The translations under genes were made by a program, and so were the position numbers. From positions 930,001-994,000 of the forward strand of contig NZ_CP121112.1 in assembly GCF_029625295.1 (NCBI RefSeq): 64,000 nucleotides of DNA, written 5' to 3'. This document shows, one piece after another, positions 49,744 through 59,601 of this stretch. The notes beneath the pieces are model-generated. The model was not told where the DNA came from, did not search any database, and saw nothing but the letters and a program-made list of their open reading frames with translations. This stretch comes from Flavobacterium gyeonganense (GTDB taxonomy: Bacteria > Bacteroidota > Bacteroidia > Flavobacteriales > Flavobacteriaceae). The stretch's first letter is position 1. Each line of letters opens with the position of its first letter.

Positions 49744-51288
49744 TTAAAACGGCACATCGCTATCATCATCATCTTCATTCAGATTACTTCCGAAAGCTTC
49801 ATTTGCAGACGGTAGATTTTTAGTGATATACTGATTATCATCATGATTCATTTTTGATGGCAGATCATCGTAACTTCCTGAAAAATCATCCAGGTTATCA
49901 AATTTACCGAGGTGCCCTAAAAATTTTAATCGAATGTTTTCAATACCTCCATTACGGTGTTTAGCGATCATAATTTCTGCCTGACCAGCTGTTGGCGAAG
50001 CTTCATCATCATCCCATTCGTCAATTTTGTAATATTCTGGACGATATAAAAACGAAACGATATCGGCATCCTGCTCAATAGCTCCAGATTCACGAAGATC
50101 CGATAACAAAGGTCGCTTACTTGATCCGCGGGTTTCTACTGCACGAGATAGCTGAGAAAGTGCAATTACAGGCACATTAAGTTCCTTTGCTAAAGCTTTT
50201 AAGTTTCTGGAAATTGTAGAAATTTCCTGCTCACGATTTCCTCCCCCTTTATTATTTCCTCCAGCAGTCATCAACTGTAAATAATCAATGATGATGATTT
50301 TAATATTGTGTTGTGAAGCTAAACGACGGCATTTTGCTCTTAAATCGAAAATAGAAAGTGATGGGGTATCATCAATAAACAAAGGTGCTTTCTCTAAGTC
50401 TTTTACTTTGGTACTCAACATGGTCCATTCATGAGGTTCCAGTTTACCCGTACGTAATTTCTCTGATGACAATCCTGTTTCTGACGAAATCAACCTTGTA
50501 ATCAATTGAACAGAAGCCATCTCCAGAGAAAACAAAGCTACTCCGTGTCCAAATTGAATAGCAATATTTCTGGCCATAGAAAGTACAAATGCTGTTTTTC
50601 CCATTGCTGGTCTGGCCGCAATGATAATTAAATCACTAGGCTGCCATCCTGAAGTTAGCTTATCTAAATTCGTAAAACCAGTTTCAACACCACTTAATCC
50701 CTCTTTTTTAGAAATCTCTTCAATTTTCTTTTTAGCTTGTAAAACTAAGCTCTGTGCAGTTTCAGAACTACGTTTGATATTTCCCTGAGTTACTTCATAT
50801 AGTTTTGATTCGGCCTGGTCTAATAAATCAAAAACATCTGTAGTTTCATCATACGATGCCTCGATAATTTCAGATGAAATTCTAATTAAACTTCGTTGAA
50901 TAAACTTCTGAAGAATGATACGGGAGTGAAATTCGATATGTGCAGAAGAAGCAATTTTTTGTGTCAACTGAATCAAATAAAAGTCGCCTCCAGCTAACTC
51001 TAATTTTCCATTCTTTTTTAACTGGCTGGAAACGGTAAGCAAGTCAATAGGCTGCGTTTCTGTGAAAAGCTGAATAATAGCTTCAAAAATATATTTATGT
51101 GCGTCTTTATAAAATGCATCAGGCTGCAAAATGTCAATTACATCATCTACCCCTTTTTTATCAATCATCATCGCGCCAAGAACAGCCTCCTCTAAATCAA
51201 GTGCTTGTGGTGGTAGTTTCCCTTTTTCTAAATTAATTATGGTGGTTTTATCTACCTTTACAGGGTTTATATTTTTGAAATTTTCCAT
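49744..51288 (-). CDS. dnaB: Replicative DNA helicase
   Basis: Hexameric helicase of the replication fork. The N-terminal primase-binding domain (PPQALDLEEAVLGAMMID) is followed by the RecA-like domain. Walker A is in IAARPAMGKTAFVLS, Walker B in IIIIDYLQLM, and the arginine region DLRESGAIEQDAD is present. The acidic tail (NLNEDDDDSDVPF) is typical of flavobacteria. At 514 residues it has normal length. It is single on the minus strand. Confidence 0.96.
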   Translation of the reverse strand: MENFKNINPVKVDKTTIINLEKGKLPPQALDLEEAVLGAMMIDKKGVDDVIDILQPDAFYKDAHKYIFEAIIQLFTETQPIDLLTVSSQLKKNGKLELAGGDFYLIQLTQKIASSAHIEFHSRIILQKFIQRSLIRISSEIIEASYDETTDVFDLLDQAESKLYEVTQGNIKRSSETAQSLVLQAKKKIEEISKKEGLSGVETGFTNLDKLTSGWQPSDLIIIAARPAMGKTAFVLSMARNIAIQFGHGVALFSLEMASVQLITRLISSETGLSSEKLRTGKLEPHEWTMLSTKVKDLEKAPLFIDDTPSLSIFDLRAKCRRLASQHNIKIIIIDYLQLMTAGGNNKGGGNREQEISTISRNLKALAKELNVPVIALSQLSRAVETRGSSKRPLLSDLRESGAIEQDADIVSFLYRPEYYKIDEWDDDEASPTAGQAEIMIAKHRNGGIENIRLKFLGHLGKFDNLDDFSGSYDDLPSKMNHDDNQYITKNLPSANEAFGSNLNEDDDDSDVPF

Positions 51289-51373
51289 TTAGCGAAATTA
51301 GCGAAATTAAAAAAAACATTACTATCTAGTTATAAGTAATATTTGTTTATAAGTAAGTCTTTTTTGTTCATAA

Positions 51374-51408
51374 CCAAAAAAAATCCGAAACTGTAAGGCT
51401 TCGGATTT
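51374..51408 (-). terminator. Terminator after accA
   Basis: On the minus strand AAATCCGAA pairs with TTCGGATTT, followed by a T run. Confidence 0.85.
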
Positions 51409-51426
51409 AATATCATTTATATGAAT

Positions 51427-52380
51427 TTATTCTTTATACTCGCCCATATTACTGTATTTGTCCATTCTCTGGGCAATTAAATCGGCTGTTGATAAATCTT
51501 TCAGTTCATTATATCCTTTGGTAATATATTCTGCTACAGTTTTAAAAGTAGTTTCCCTGTCGTAATGTGCCCCACCAAGTGGTTCCGGAATAACATCATC
51601 CACTAATTTTTGTTTTTTCATATCAGATGAAGTTAACTTTAAAGCTTCTGCCGCACGCTCTTTATACTCCCAGCTTTTCCATAAAATAGAAGAACATGAT
51701 TCAGGAGAAATAACAGAATACCAGGTATTCTCTAACATATAAACCCTGTCTCCTACACCTATTCCTAAAGCTCCTCCGGACGCACCTTCTCCAACAATAA
51801 TAGTAATAATTGGCACTTTCAAACGAACCATTTCAAAAATATTTCTGGCAATAGCTTCTCCCTGTCCTCTTTCTTCTGCTTCAAGTCCAGGATATGCACC
51901 CGGGGTGTCAACCAAAGTTAAAACCGGAATTCCAAATTTCTCTGCCATTTTCATCAAACGTAAAGCTTTGCGGTATCCTTCGGGATTTGCCATACCAAAA
52001 TTACGGTACTGGCGTGTTTTAGTATTAAAACCTTTTTGCTGGCCCACAATCATAAACGACTGACCGTTTATTTTTCCTAATCCGCCAACCATTGCTTTAT
52101 CATCTTTAAATCCACGATCTCCGTGAAGTTCTAAGAACGTATCTCCACATATTGCTCTGATATAATCCAGAGTATAAGGTCTGTTTGGATGCCTTGACAA
52201 TTGTACACGCTGCCAGGCGGTAAGATTTTTATATATTTCTTTTTTAGTTTGTTCTAATTTTTTGTTGATTTCTTGACAGGTAGGTGTTACATCAACATCA
52301 GATTCTTTTCCAATTATAACACACTTTTCCAGCTGTTCTTCAAGTTCTTTGATTGGAAGCTCAAAATCTAAATATTCCAT
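51427..52380 (-). CDS. accA: Acetyl-CoA carboxylase carboxyltransferase subunit alpha
   Basis: Half of the carboxyltransferase that moves the carboxyl group from biotin to acetyl-CoA, the first step of fatty acid synthesis. Typical blocks are seen: [42 protein letters not shown] and [15 protein letters not shown], then [20 protein letters not shown]. At 317 residues it has normal length. On the minus strand a TAnnTTTG element (CAAATATA on the plus strand, 52413-52420) lies 32 bases before the start. Confidence 0.97.
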   Translation of the reverse strand: MEYLDFELPIKELEEQLEKCVIIGKESDVDVTPTCQEINKKLEQTKKEIYKNLTAWQRVQLSRHPNRPYTLDYIRAICGDTFLELHGDRGFKDDKAMVGGLGKINGQSFMIVGQQKGFNTKTRQYRNFGMANPEGYRKALRLMKMAEKFGIPVLTLVDTPGAYPGLEAEERGQGEAIARNIFEMVRLKVPIITIIVGEGASGGALGIGVGDRVYMLENTWYSVISPESCSSILWKSWEYKERAAEALKLTSSDMKKQKLVDDVIPEPLGGAHYDRETTFKTVAEYITKGYNELKDLSTADLIAQRMDKYSNMGEYKE

Positions 52381-52448
52381 GGATTTTTGAATTTTGTTTT
52401 TAAATCGAACCGCAAATATAAAAATATTATATCATTGGTGTAAATAAT

Positions 52449-53378
52449 TCACACTAAAGTATTAATACGTAATTTATAAATAAGTAAAAGATTACTTTTT
52501 TTCTTGTTTTGAGAATGTTTGAAAACACCATTTAAAATAACCGTAATTACAATGATCAGCGCTCCTATATAAAATTCAGCACTCATCTTTTCTTTTCCGC
52601 CAAGTATAAAATAAGCCAGTACAATTCCATAAACAGGCTCTAAATTAGTAGTTAACATAACGGTATAAGGCGTTAAGCGCTGCATTACTTTTACAGAAGC
52701 TGTAAACGCATATGCCGTACAAACCGAAGCTAAAATGAGCAATAAAGCCCAATTATTTAATGAGATAGTAAAAAAATCCACGCTAAATTTTCCCTGTATT
52801 AAAAAATAAAGAGAGATAAAGAAAACGCCAGCACCAAATTCATAAAATGTTATAAGCGAAGGCTCATGATCTGAGATTAATTTACCATTTAGTAAAGTAA
52901 ATACAACTCCTAATATGATAGATGCCAATGCATAATACACTCCTGTAAGATATTTTATTTCTACCTGTAGTATCAAAGCTAATCCAGCTATAATGATTAG
53001 TCCAAAAAAAACTTCGTACCACAATATTTTTCTTCCGTAGAAAAGCGGCTCTAACAATGAAGCAAAAAAAGCCCCTAATGAAAATATGGAAAGCGTAATC
53101 GAAACGTTTGAAACGTGAATAGCTTTAAAAAAGAATATCCAATGCAGAGCAATTAACAAGCCTACAAAAACCAACTTAAAAAGTTCCTTTACCGGAACGT
53201 GAAAAGATTGTTTTTTATAAATAATAAAAGCACCTAAAAAAATTAAAGCCAACAACATTCTGTACCAAACCAGATTATCGGCATCAATAGTAATCAAAGC
53301 CCCAAGAATAGCCGTAAATCCCCATATAAAAACTATTAAATGAAGATTTAAATAGCTTTTTAAATTATCGTTTCGCAT
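52449..53378 (-). CDS. EamA/DMT-family transporter
   Basis: About 309 residues with ten membrane helices in two EamA halves, a drug/metabolite exporter-type permease of unknown substrate. The N-terminal half has LHLIVFIWGFTAILGALI and the second half ALASIILGVVFTLLNGKLI. The ATG at 53376-53378 is preferred; it overlaps the end of the lptG-like gene by 14 bases, so the two are translationally coupled. Confidence 0.87.
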   Translation of the reverse strand: MRNDNLKSYLNLHLIVFIWGFTAILGALITIDADNLVWYRMLLALIFLGAFIIYKKQSFHVPVKELFKLVFVGLLIALHWIFFFKAIHVSNVSITLSIFSLGAFFASLLEPLFYGRKILWYEVFFGLIIIAGLALILQVEIKYLTGVYYALASIILGVVFTLLNGKLISDHEPSLITFYEFGAGVFFISLYFLIQGKFSVDFFTISLNNWALLLILASVCTAYAFTASVKVMQRLTPYTVMLTTNLEPVYGIVLAYFILGGKEKMSAEFYIGALIIVITVILNGVFKHSQNKKKSNLLLIYKLRINTLV

Positions 53379-54453
53379 TGCGTAGTAAGTAAATTGCCAG
53401 AGCCCCGAAAACAATATTCGGAAACCACACAGCTAAAAAAGGTGAGAAAGTTGATTTTTCGGCAAGAGTACCAAATATTTTATCAAAAAATACGAATGAA
53501 AAAGCAATTGCAATTCCTATGGCCAGATTAATTCCCATTCCGCCACGACGCTTCATAGACGAAACCGCCACTGCAATAATAGTTAAAATAAAAGCAGAAA
53601 CCGGCACACTGTATTTCTTATATAATACGACCAAATAAGTATTTATATTTGCTGAACCTCTTTTGCGTTCCTTATTAATAAAATCAATTAAATCGCCTAG
53701 AGAAAGCGTTTCTGCTATATAGACAACCGGTGTTAAATCAGCCAGCTCAAACTTGAACTTTACCGGTTTTTCAGGGTTTTTCTCGATTACATCGTTGAGT
53801 TCTCCGACCGTTCTTTTGGTATAATCATACAAAACATAAGTCTTCTTTTTAGGATCCCAGGTAATTCGGCTGGCAGTAATTTTATAAGTAAGTTTATCTT
53901 TTTCAAAATGCTCCAATGAAAAATTAAAAGCTGTTTTAGTTTCTTCATTAAAACTATTTACAAAAATAAAATCGTTATCATTAATCTGCCTGTAGACATT
54001 GGTATTTTCACCACGCATCAACTGTTTGCCATTTCCTTTTAAGTAAGTATACCTAAAATTATTAAACCCTTCACTGGCAGCAGGGACTATAAAAAACCCC
54101 ATTAAAAGTACAAAAACCGAAACGATAGAAGCACCAATAATGTAAGGCCTCAAAAATCGCGTAAATGAAATCCCTGAACTTAAAATAGCAATAATCTCGG
54201 TATTATTTGCAAGCTTTGAAGTAAACCAGATTACCGATAAAAATAAAAATATAGGAAACAGCGAATTCGCAAAATAAACAGTAAAGTTATAATAGTAAAT
54301 GGCAATTTGCGTAAAAGGAATTTTGTTTTCCAGCATTTTATTCACCTTTTCAGAAACATCAATTACAATTCCAATGGGAATAAACAAAAGAATCATCACC
54401 GAAAAAGTGGCTAAATATCTTTTTAAAATATACTTATCTATTATTGTCAGCAT
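53365..54453 (-). CDS. LptF/LptG-type lipopolysaccharide export permease
   Basis: A 362-residue inner-membrane permease of the YjgP/YjgQ family, which with LptB extracts lipopolysaccharide from the inner membrane. The start MLTIIDKYILKRYLATFSVM is typical. Three N-terminal membrane helices, a periplasmic beta-jellyroll domain (about residues 130-260) and three C-terminal helices (from YLVVLYKKYSVPVSAFILTI) follow. Whether it acts as LptF or LptG cannot be decided here. It lies 85 bases downstream of tgt. Confidence 0.9.
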   Translation of the reverse strand: MLTIIDKYILKRYLATFSVMILLFIPIGIVIDVSEKVNKMLENKIPFTQIAIYYYNFTVYFANSLFPIFLFLSVIWFTSKLANNTEIIAILSSGISFTRFLRPYIIGASIVSVFVLLMGFFIVPAASEGFNNFRYTYLKGNGKQLMRGENTNVYRQINDNDFIFVNSFNEETKTAFNFSLEHFEKDKLTYKITASRITWDPKKKTYVLYDYTKRTVGELNDVIEKNPEKPVKFKFELADLTPVVYIAETLSLGDLIDFINKERKRGSANINTYLVVLYKKYSVPVSAFILTIIAVAVSSMKRRGGMGINLAIGIAIAFSFVFFDKIFGTLAEKSTFSPFLAVWFPNIVFGALAIYLLRNAKR

Positions 54454-54538
54454 ATGTTTTTGTTTTTTTTTAAAGTTTCAGGTTTTTCACTTTTCAAGTT
54501 GCCGTAGAGAATATGAAACCTGAAACAAAAAAACTTTT

Positions 54539-55669
54539 TTATAGTCTTTGACTCATATTTTTAACCATCATTTCTTTCCATGATCTGAAATCACCTGCAA
54601 GGATATGTTTTCTGGCTTCACGAACCAGCCACATATAAAAGCCAAGATTATGGATCGTAGCAATTTGCTTTCCTAAATATTCATTAGCAGCAAACAGGTG
54701 GCGCAAATAAGCTTTTGAATATTCTGTATCTACAAAAGTATGTCCCATTTCATCAATTGGCGAAAAATCAGCTTCCCACTTTTTGTTTTTTATATTAATA
54801 GTACCGTTCGCCGTAAACAACATTCCGTTTCTGGCGTTACGCGTTGGCATGACACAATCAAACATATCAATTCCTAATGCAATATTCTCTAATATATTTA
54901 TAGGAGTTCCTACTCCCATTAAGTAACGAGGCTTATCTTCAGGAAGAATTTCGCAGACCACTTCAGTCATGGCATACATTTCCTCAGCAGGCTCCCCTAC
55001 TGATAATCCTCCAATTGCATTTCCCTGCTGCCCTGAATTCGCAATATATTCAGCCGACTGACGTCTCAAATCTTTGTAAGTACTTCCCTGAACAATTGGA
55101 AAAAACGTTTGCTCATAACCATATTTATAAGGCACTTTTTCCAGATGATTAATACAACGATCCAACCATCTGTGTGTCATATGCATCGAACGCTGCGCAT
55201 ATCTGTAATCGCAAGGATAAGGCGTACATTCATCAAAAGCCATAATAATATCGGCACCAATCGTACGCTGAATTTCCATCACATTTTCAGGTGTAAAAAA
55301 GTGATACGAACCGTCAATATGTGACTTGAACTTCACCCCTTCTTCCTTGATTTTTCTGTTTGAAGAAAGAGAATATACCTGATATCCTCCAGAATCTGTC
55401 AAAATATTACGATCCCAATTCATGAATTTATGCAATCCGCCTGCCTTTTCAAGAATCTCGGTCTGTGGACGCAAGTATAAATGATAGGTATTTCCAAGGA
55501 TAATATCCGGATTAATATCGTCTTTCAATTCACGCTGATGCACCCCTTTTACCGAAGCCACCGTTCCAACAGGCATAAAAATAGGCGTTTCAATTACACC
55601 ATGATCGGTAGTTATACTTCCTGCTCTCGCTTTTGATTGCGGATCTTTTTGTAATAAATCAAACTTCAT
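54539..55669 (-). CDS. tgt: tRNA-guanine transglycosylase, zinc-site cysteines missing
   Basis: Replaces G34 by a queuine precursor in tRNA-Asp, -Asn, -His and -Tyr. The TIM-barrel core is clear: ILTDSGGYQVYSLS holds the general base Asp, with IIMAFDECTPYP and GNAIGGLSVGEP; the nucleophile Asp is in DMFDCVMPTRNARNG. At the normal zinc site the sequence is PIDEMGHTFVDTEYSKAYLRHL. Where most bacterial Tgt have CxCxxC, Gly, Thr and Asp are found and only the later His remains. The TAnnTTTG element at 55690-55697 (minus strand) is 20 bases before the start. Length is normal at 376 residues. Confidence 0.93.
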   Translation of the reverse strand: MKFDLLQKDPQSKARAGSITTDHGVIETPIFMPVGTVASVKGVHQRELKDDINPDIILGNTYHLYLRPQTEILEKAGGLHKFMNWDRNILTDSGGYQVYSLSSNRKIKEEGVKFKSHIDGSYHFFTPENVMEIQRTIGADIIMAFDECTPYPCDYRYAQRSMHMTHRWLDRCINHLEKVPYKYGYEQTFFPIVQGSTYKDLRRQSAEYIANSGQQGNAIGGLSVGEPAEEMYAMTEVVCEILPEDKPRYLMGVGTPINILENIALGIDMFDCVMPTRNARNGMLFTANGTINIKNKKWEADFSPIDEMGHTFVDTEYSKAYLRHLFAANEYLGKQIATIHNLGFYMWLVREARKHILAGDFRSWKEMMVKNMSQRL

Positions 55670-56030
55670 CTGTTTCTTTTTTCAGAGCGCAAAGATAGGT
55701 TAATTTCGAGAATTAGATAATTTGACAATTAGAAAATTAGATAATGATTAACAAACCTGAAATTTGGAATTTGGATTTTTTTGGCGTTCCCTAAAAGGCG
55801 GGCTATCCACTATATTCCAAATTAACAAAAACTACGGCTAAAAAACCCTGTTTTTCTAAATCGGGAGATACCACTATTATCCTTAACGCAAAATTATATT
55901 ATTATCTAACAATGAAACCAAATGAAAAACTTGCAACAATCATAACATCAAAGTATAACTATATCAACAGCATGTTTTTATAATTTTATAAATCAGATAA
56001 AGAAATAATTAGCAACAAAAATTAGAAATC
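55670..56030. other. Intergenic region with degenerate repeat
   Basis: The 361-base gap between tgt and the acidic protein holds word-like AT tracts (aattagataatttgacaatt; tttggaatttgg). From 55781 to 55890 it holds a decayed element beginning ggcgttccctaaaaggcggg and ending atccttaacgca, reminiscent of the right end of repeat copy D. No gene is seen. Confidence 0.4.
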
Positions 56031-56348
56031 ATGATAAATTCAGAAGACAAACTAGATCAAATAAAGGATGCTCAAATCGAAAAAAACATTGAAAGAAATC
56101 TGGAAAACTTAGATTATCCGGAAACAGAAGACATCTACAATCAGCAGGAAAACCTCGAAGACATTGATCCGGAAGGAATCTCAGGCGAAAAAATCATCAT
56201 AAACCAGGAAGATCACGAATGGAAACAAAATAGTGACAAACTCGGCAACGACTTAGACATACCCGGTTCTGAGCTTGATGATCAACAGGAAGAAATTGGC
56301 TCTGAAGACGAAGAAAACAACTTTTACAGCGAAGGTGATACCGAATAA
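56031..56348 (+). CDS. Small acidic protein, unrecognised
   Basis: A 105-residue, very acidic and probably disordered protein (many Glu, Asp and Asn; for example DDQQEEIGSEDEENN at the end). It has no signal peptide, membrane helix or known motif. It stands between tgt and the transketolase genes with its own terminator. The consistent reading frame and terminator support a real gene; its role is unknown. Confidence 0.65.
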   Translation: MINSEDKLDQIKDAQIEKNIERNLENLDYPETEDIYNQQENLEDIDPEGISGEKIIINQEDHEWKQNSDKLGNDLDIPGSELDDQQEEIGSEDEENNFYSEGDTE

Positions 56349-56371
56349 AACCTGAAACTCAATTTAAAATT

Positions 56372-56395
56372 AAAGTCCCATTTGGGGCTTTTTTT
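56372..56395 (+). terminator. Terminator after acidic protein gene
   Basis: A short stem (AAAGTCCC facing GGGGCTTT) is followed by a T7 run. Confidence 0.75.
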
Positions 56396-56532
56396 AGTTT
56401 TAATTATCATCAAGAAACATCAAAACAGAAACATCTCTTTTCGAAAATTCAAATCATTTCCGGAATTTTTTTAAGATTAATAAAAAAAGCACCGGAATTT
56501 CACAATTGCAGCAAACTAAAGCAGAAAATCAT

Positions 56533-56563
56533 TTGTCAGCCCGCAAAATAAAAATTACTTTTG
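56533..56563 (+). promoter_or_regulatory. Transketolase operon promoter
   Basis: TTG, 20 bases, TACTTTTG: a full consensus match, 25 bases before the ATG at 56589. Confidence 0.75.
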
Positions 56564-56588
56564 CACCAGTTTAACTTTTACATATAAA

Positions 56589-57443
56589 ATGAAGCCTAAC
56601 ACACAACAATTAAGCGATTTAACGATCCAGGTAAGAAGAGATATTCTTAGAATGGTACATGCTGTCAACTCAGGTCACCCAGGTGGTTCATTAGGTTGCA
56701 CCGAATTTTTGGTAGCATTATACCAAAACATTATGGAACGTAAAGAAGGTTTTGATATGGATGGAATAGGAGAAGACCTTTTCTTCCTTTCAAATGGCCA
56801 TATTTCACCTGTATTTTATAGCGTTTTAGCAAGAAGCGGTTATTTCCCTATCTCAGAACTTGCTACTTTCAGATTATTAAACTCTCGTTTACAAGGACAC
56901 CCTACAACTCACGAAGGGCTACCTGGAGTTCGTATGGCTTCCGGATCATTAGGACAAGGTTTGTCTGTCGCTCTTGGTGCTGCACAGGCTAAAAAATTAA
57001 ATGGTGATAATCATTTGGTTTATACTTTACACGGAGATGGTGAATTACAGGAAGGTCAAAACTGGGAAGCTATCATGTATGCTTCTGCAAAAAAAGTAGA
57101 CAACCTTATCGCAACAGTTGACCTTAACGGAAAACAAATCGACGGAACAACTGACGAAGTTTTAGCCATGGGAAGCCTGCGTGCTAAATTTGAAGCTTTC
57201 GACTGGGAGGTTATTGAAATCACTAAAGGAAACGACATCGAAGCTATCATTGGCGGAATGAATGAAGCAAAAGCAAGAACAGGAAAAGGAAAACCGGTTT
57301 GCGTATTACTTCATACTGAAATGGGTAATGGTGTAGATTACATGATGTACAGTCATGCATGGCACGGCAAAGCACCAAATGATGCTCAGCTTGTGACTGC
57401 TTTAGAACAAAACTATAACACTGGAGGCAATTCAGATTATTAA
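56589..57443 (+). CDS. Transketolase, N-terminal subunit
   Basis: The thiamine-diphosphate-binding half of transketolase, which moves two-carbon units between sugars of the pentose phosphate pathway. The 284 residues include HAVNSGHPGGSLGCTEFLVA, RMASGSLGQGLSVALG and the ThDP motif LHGDGELQEGQNWEAIMYA. The enzyme is split over two genes, as is usual in many Bacteroidota and archaea; it is not a broken gene. The C-terminal half starts 74 bases later. Confidence 0.95.
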   Translation: MKPNTQQLSDLTIQVRRDILRMVHAVNSGHPGGSLGCTEFLVALYQNIMERKEGFDMDGIGEDLFFLSNGHISPVFYSVLARSGYFPISELATFRLLNSRLQGHPTTHEGLPGVRMASGSLGQGLSVALGAAQAKKLNGDNHLVYTLHGDGELQEGQNWEAIMYASAKKVDNLIATVDLNGKQIDGTTDEVLAMGSLRAKFEAFDWEVIEITKGNDIEAIIGGMNEAKARTGKGKPVCVLLHTEMGNGVDYMMYSHAWHGKAPNDAQLVTALEQNYNTGGNSDY

Positions 57444-57517
57444 AACAAAGCTTTATGCTTTAAGCGCTAAACTTGATTTACCGCCTAATGCCTAATGCGT
57501 ACAGCAAAAAAACAAAA

Positions 57518-58471
57518 ATGAAAAAATACACAAATACAGGAAGCAAAGATACCCGTTCTGGCTTTGGAGCGGGAATGACTGAACTAGGTCAGAAAAACGA
57601 AAAAGTCGTAGCATTATGTGCTGACTTGATTGGATCATTGAAATTTGATGAATTCAAGAAAAATCACCCGGAGCGTTTTTTCCAAATCGGAATTGCAGAA
57701 GCTAACATGATTGGAATAGCTGCAGGTTTAACAATTGGAGGAAAAATTCCGTTTACAGGAACTTTTGCCAACTTCTCTACAGGAAGAGTTTACGACCAAA
57801 TTCGCCAGTCTGTTGCTTATTCTGATAAAAATGTAAAAATCTGTGCTTCTCACGCTGGTTTAACTTTAGGAGAAGACGGTGCTACCCACCAAATATTAGA
57901 AGATATCGGTTTAATGAAAATGCTGCCTGGAATGACTGTAATCAATACTTGCGACTACAACCAGACAAAAGCTGCAACTTTAGCATTAGCAGATCACCAC
58001 GGTCCGGCGTATTTACGTTTCGGACGTCCGGTTGTACCTAACTTCACTCCTGCTGACGAACCATTCGTAATTGGAAAAGCAATTTTATTAAACGAAGGAA
58101 CTGATGTTACAATCGTAGCAACAGGACACTTAGTTTGGGAAGCTCTTATTGCTGCCGAAGCTTTAGAAGCAAAAGGAATTTCTGCTGAAGTAATCAACAT
58201 CCACACTATCAAACCTCTTGACGAAGAAGCTATTTTAAAATCTGTAGCTAAAACCAAATGTATTGTGACTGCTGAAGAACACAACTACCTTGGTGGTCTT
58301 GGAGAAAGCATTTCAGGCGTATTAGCTTTAAACAACCCTACCCCTCAGGAATTTGTTGCTGTTAAAGACAGTTTTGGTGAATCTGGAACTCCTGAGCAGT
58401 TAATGGAGAAATACAAACTAAATAATCAGGCGATTGTTGAAGCTGTAGAAAGAGTGATTAAAAGAAAATAA
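57518..58471 (+). CDS. Transketolase, C-terminal subunit
   Basis: The pyrimidine-binding and C-terminal domains of transketolase, 317 residues. Typical blocks are VVALCADLIGSLKFDEFKK, FFQIGIAEANMIGIAAGL and SHAGLTLGEDGATHQ, with VTAEEHNYLGGLGESISGVL near the end. The ATG at 57518 starts the conserved MKKYTNTGSKDTRSGFG. The partner of the 56589 gene; together they form one full transketolase. Confidence 0.94.
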   Translation: MKKYTNTGSKDTRSGFGAGMTELGQKNEKVVALCADLIGSLKFDEFKKNHPERFFQIGIAEANMIGIAAGLTIGGKIPFTGTFANFSTGRVYDQIRQSVAYSDKNVKICASHAGLTLGEDGATHQILEDIGLMKMLPGMTVINTCDYNQTKAATLALADHHGPAYLRFGRPVVPNFTPADEPFVIGKAILLNEGTDVTIVATGHLVWEALIAAEALEAKGISAEVINIHTIKPLDEEAILKSVAKTKCIVTAEEHNYLGGLGESISGVLALNNPTPQEFVAVKDSFGESGTPEQLMEKYKLNNQAIVEAVERVIKRK

Positions 58472-58494
58472 TTTTTAGATTTTCATATTCATAA

Positions 58495-58526
58495 AAAAAC
58501 CTCGAAATTCACATTTCGAGGTTTTT
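58495..58526 (+). terminator. Terminator after transketolase
   Basis: AAAAACCTCGAAAT pairs with ATTTCGAGGTTTTT. An almost identical hairpin is at 59548-59581, on the other side of the next gene. Confidence 0.9.
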
Positions 58527-58551
58527 GCTTTTGTTTTTTTTAAAGTTTCTT

Positions 58552-59469
58552 TTAATACCAAGAAATTTCTATTTCATGCCAACCATCTGCCATTTGAAAT
58601 TGGATTTTTCCTGAAACACTAAAATTTTGATATGGATTAGCAAGAATATAAGATCCAATCCAAGTAGAAAATAAATACGTCTGACTACCTGTAAATCCTC
58701 CATATACATAAGGATGTTGAGTATTCCATGTTATGTTATTCGCTACTACATATCCAGAAGAGTAATCCCTCAAAGTGGAATTCTCAGTTTTCCATGTACA
58801 TCTCCAAGTAGAACAAGATCTATATTGCATTGTAAATCTCAAATACATCTTGCTAGACTGAATTTGATTATTAACAACTATTGTCTCATTAAATAGATCT
58901 AAAACATGGCGTAATCTAACCCCTGGGACATTAAATTCACCTTCGCCATTGATAAAAGTTTTGGCTCTATTTTCATTAGGAATTACATCTCTGCTAGTCA
59001 ATGTTTTTTCAGACCCCATGTAACTCAATAGCTTTCCATAAATTTCAAGTTCATCTTTAATTAGACCCAGTTCTTTTGAATTCTTATTCTGTTCTTTTTC
59101 TGAAAGGACATAAAAATTACGTTCATTAAGCCATATTGTTTTGCCTCCGATTTTAACTTTTGACTCATCATTTAAAATCGCCTTTAATGCATCTGAATAT
59201 ATGATTCTTGTATCTGACAAAACTTCTTCTTCCATTTCATTCGAATCATCAGAATTATTCAACAATGATTCAAGCCCCTTCTTTGAAATCCAATTTTGAA
59301 CTTCTTTTGATGATTTCATTTCTGATACTCCAGAATATTCTTTAATAAAAGATTCTTCATCTTTGAAAGATAACATTCTCCCATCTAATACCGAAGAAGA
59401 CAAATTTGAAGCGGGAGAACTATTGGACTCAACCTGATCTTCATTGCTACATGAAATGGTAATTAACAA
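58552..59469 (-). CDS. Unrecognised lipoprotein with irregular start
   Basis: About 305 residues. The reading frame begins with LLITISCSNEDQVES, clearly a lipobox, but no ATG precedes it and only a few hydrophobic residues fit before the cysteine in the open frame. A normal signal sequence (KKNIIYLF-like) exists one frame away and would join with one extra T near 59474-59485, though even then the start would be ATT. The start may be mutated or mis-sequenced. The mature part has no recognised domain; the C-terminal part has aromatic-rich beta strands. It lies between two nearly identical terminators. Confidence 0.6.
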   Translation of the reverse strand: MLITISCSNEDQVESNSSPASNLSSSVLDGRMLSFKDEESFIKEYSGVSEMKSSKEVQNWISKKGLESLLNNSDDSNEMEEEVLSDTRIIYSDALKAILNDESKVKIGGKTIWLNERNFYVLSEKEQNKNSKELGLIKDELEIYGKLLSYMGSEKTLTSRDVIPNENRAKTFINGEGEFNVPGVRLRHVLDLFNETIVVNNQIQSSKMYLRFTMQYRSCSTWRCTWKTENSTLRDYSSGYVVANNITWNTQHPYVYGGFTGSQTYLFSTWIGSYILANPYQNFSVSGKIQFQMADGWHEIEISWY

Positions 59470-59547
59470 AACAAATATATAATATTTTTCTTAATATTTT
59501 AAAGCATATAAATAAAAAAAATTAAACTTTTACTTATATATTCAAAT

Positions 59548-59581
59548 AAAAAACCTCGAAATGCACATCTCGAGGTTTTTT
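59548..59581. terminator. Terminator between two lipoprotein genes
   Basis: AAAAAACCTCGA pairs with TCGAGGTTTTTT. It differs from the hairpin at 58495-58526 at two positions in the 27-base core. Confidence 0.85.
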
Positions 59582-59601
59582 ATTTGAATATGTTAATCTT
59601 T

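Noticed and set aside
54475..54526. Inverted repeat after tgt as a terminator
   Set aside because: The arms pair (gtttcaggttt with aaacctgaaac), but no T run follows in the tgt direction; it fits the word-like tracts better.
56589..58471. Two transketolase pieces as a broken gene
   Set aside because: Each half has its own start and complete domain set; split transketolase is normal in many bacteria and archaea.
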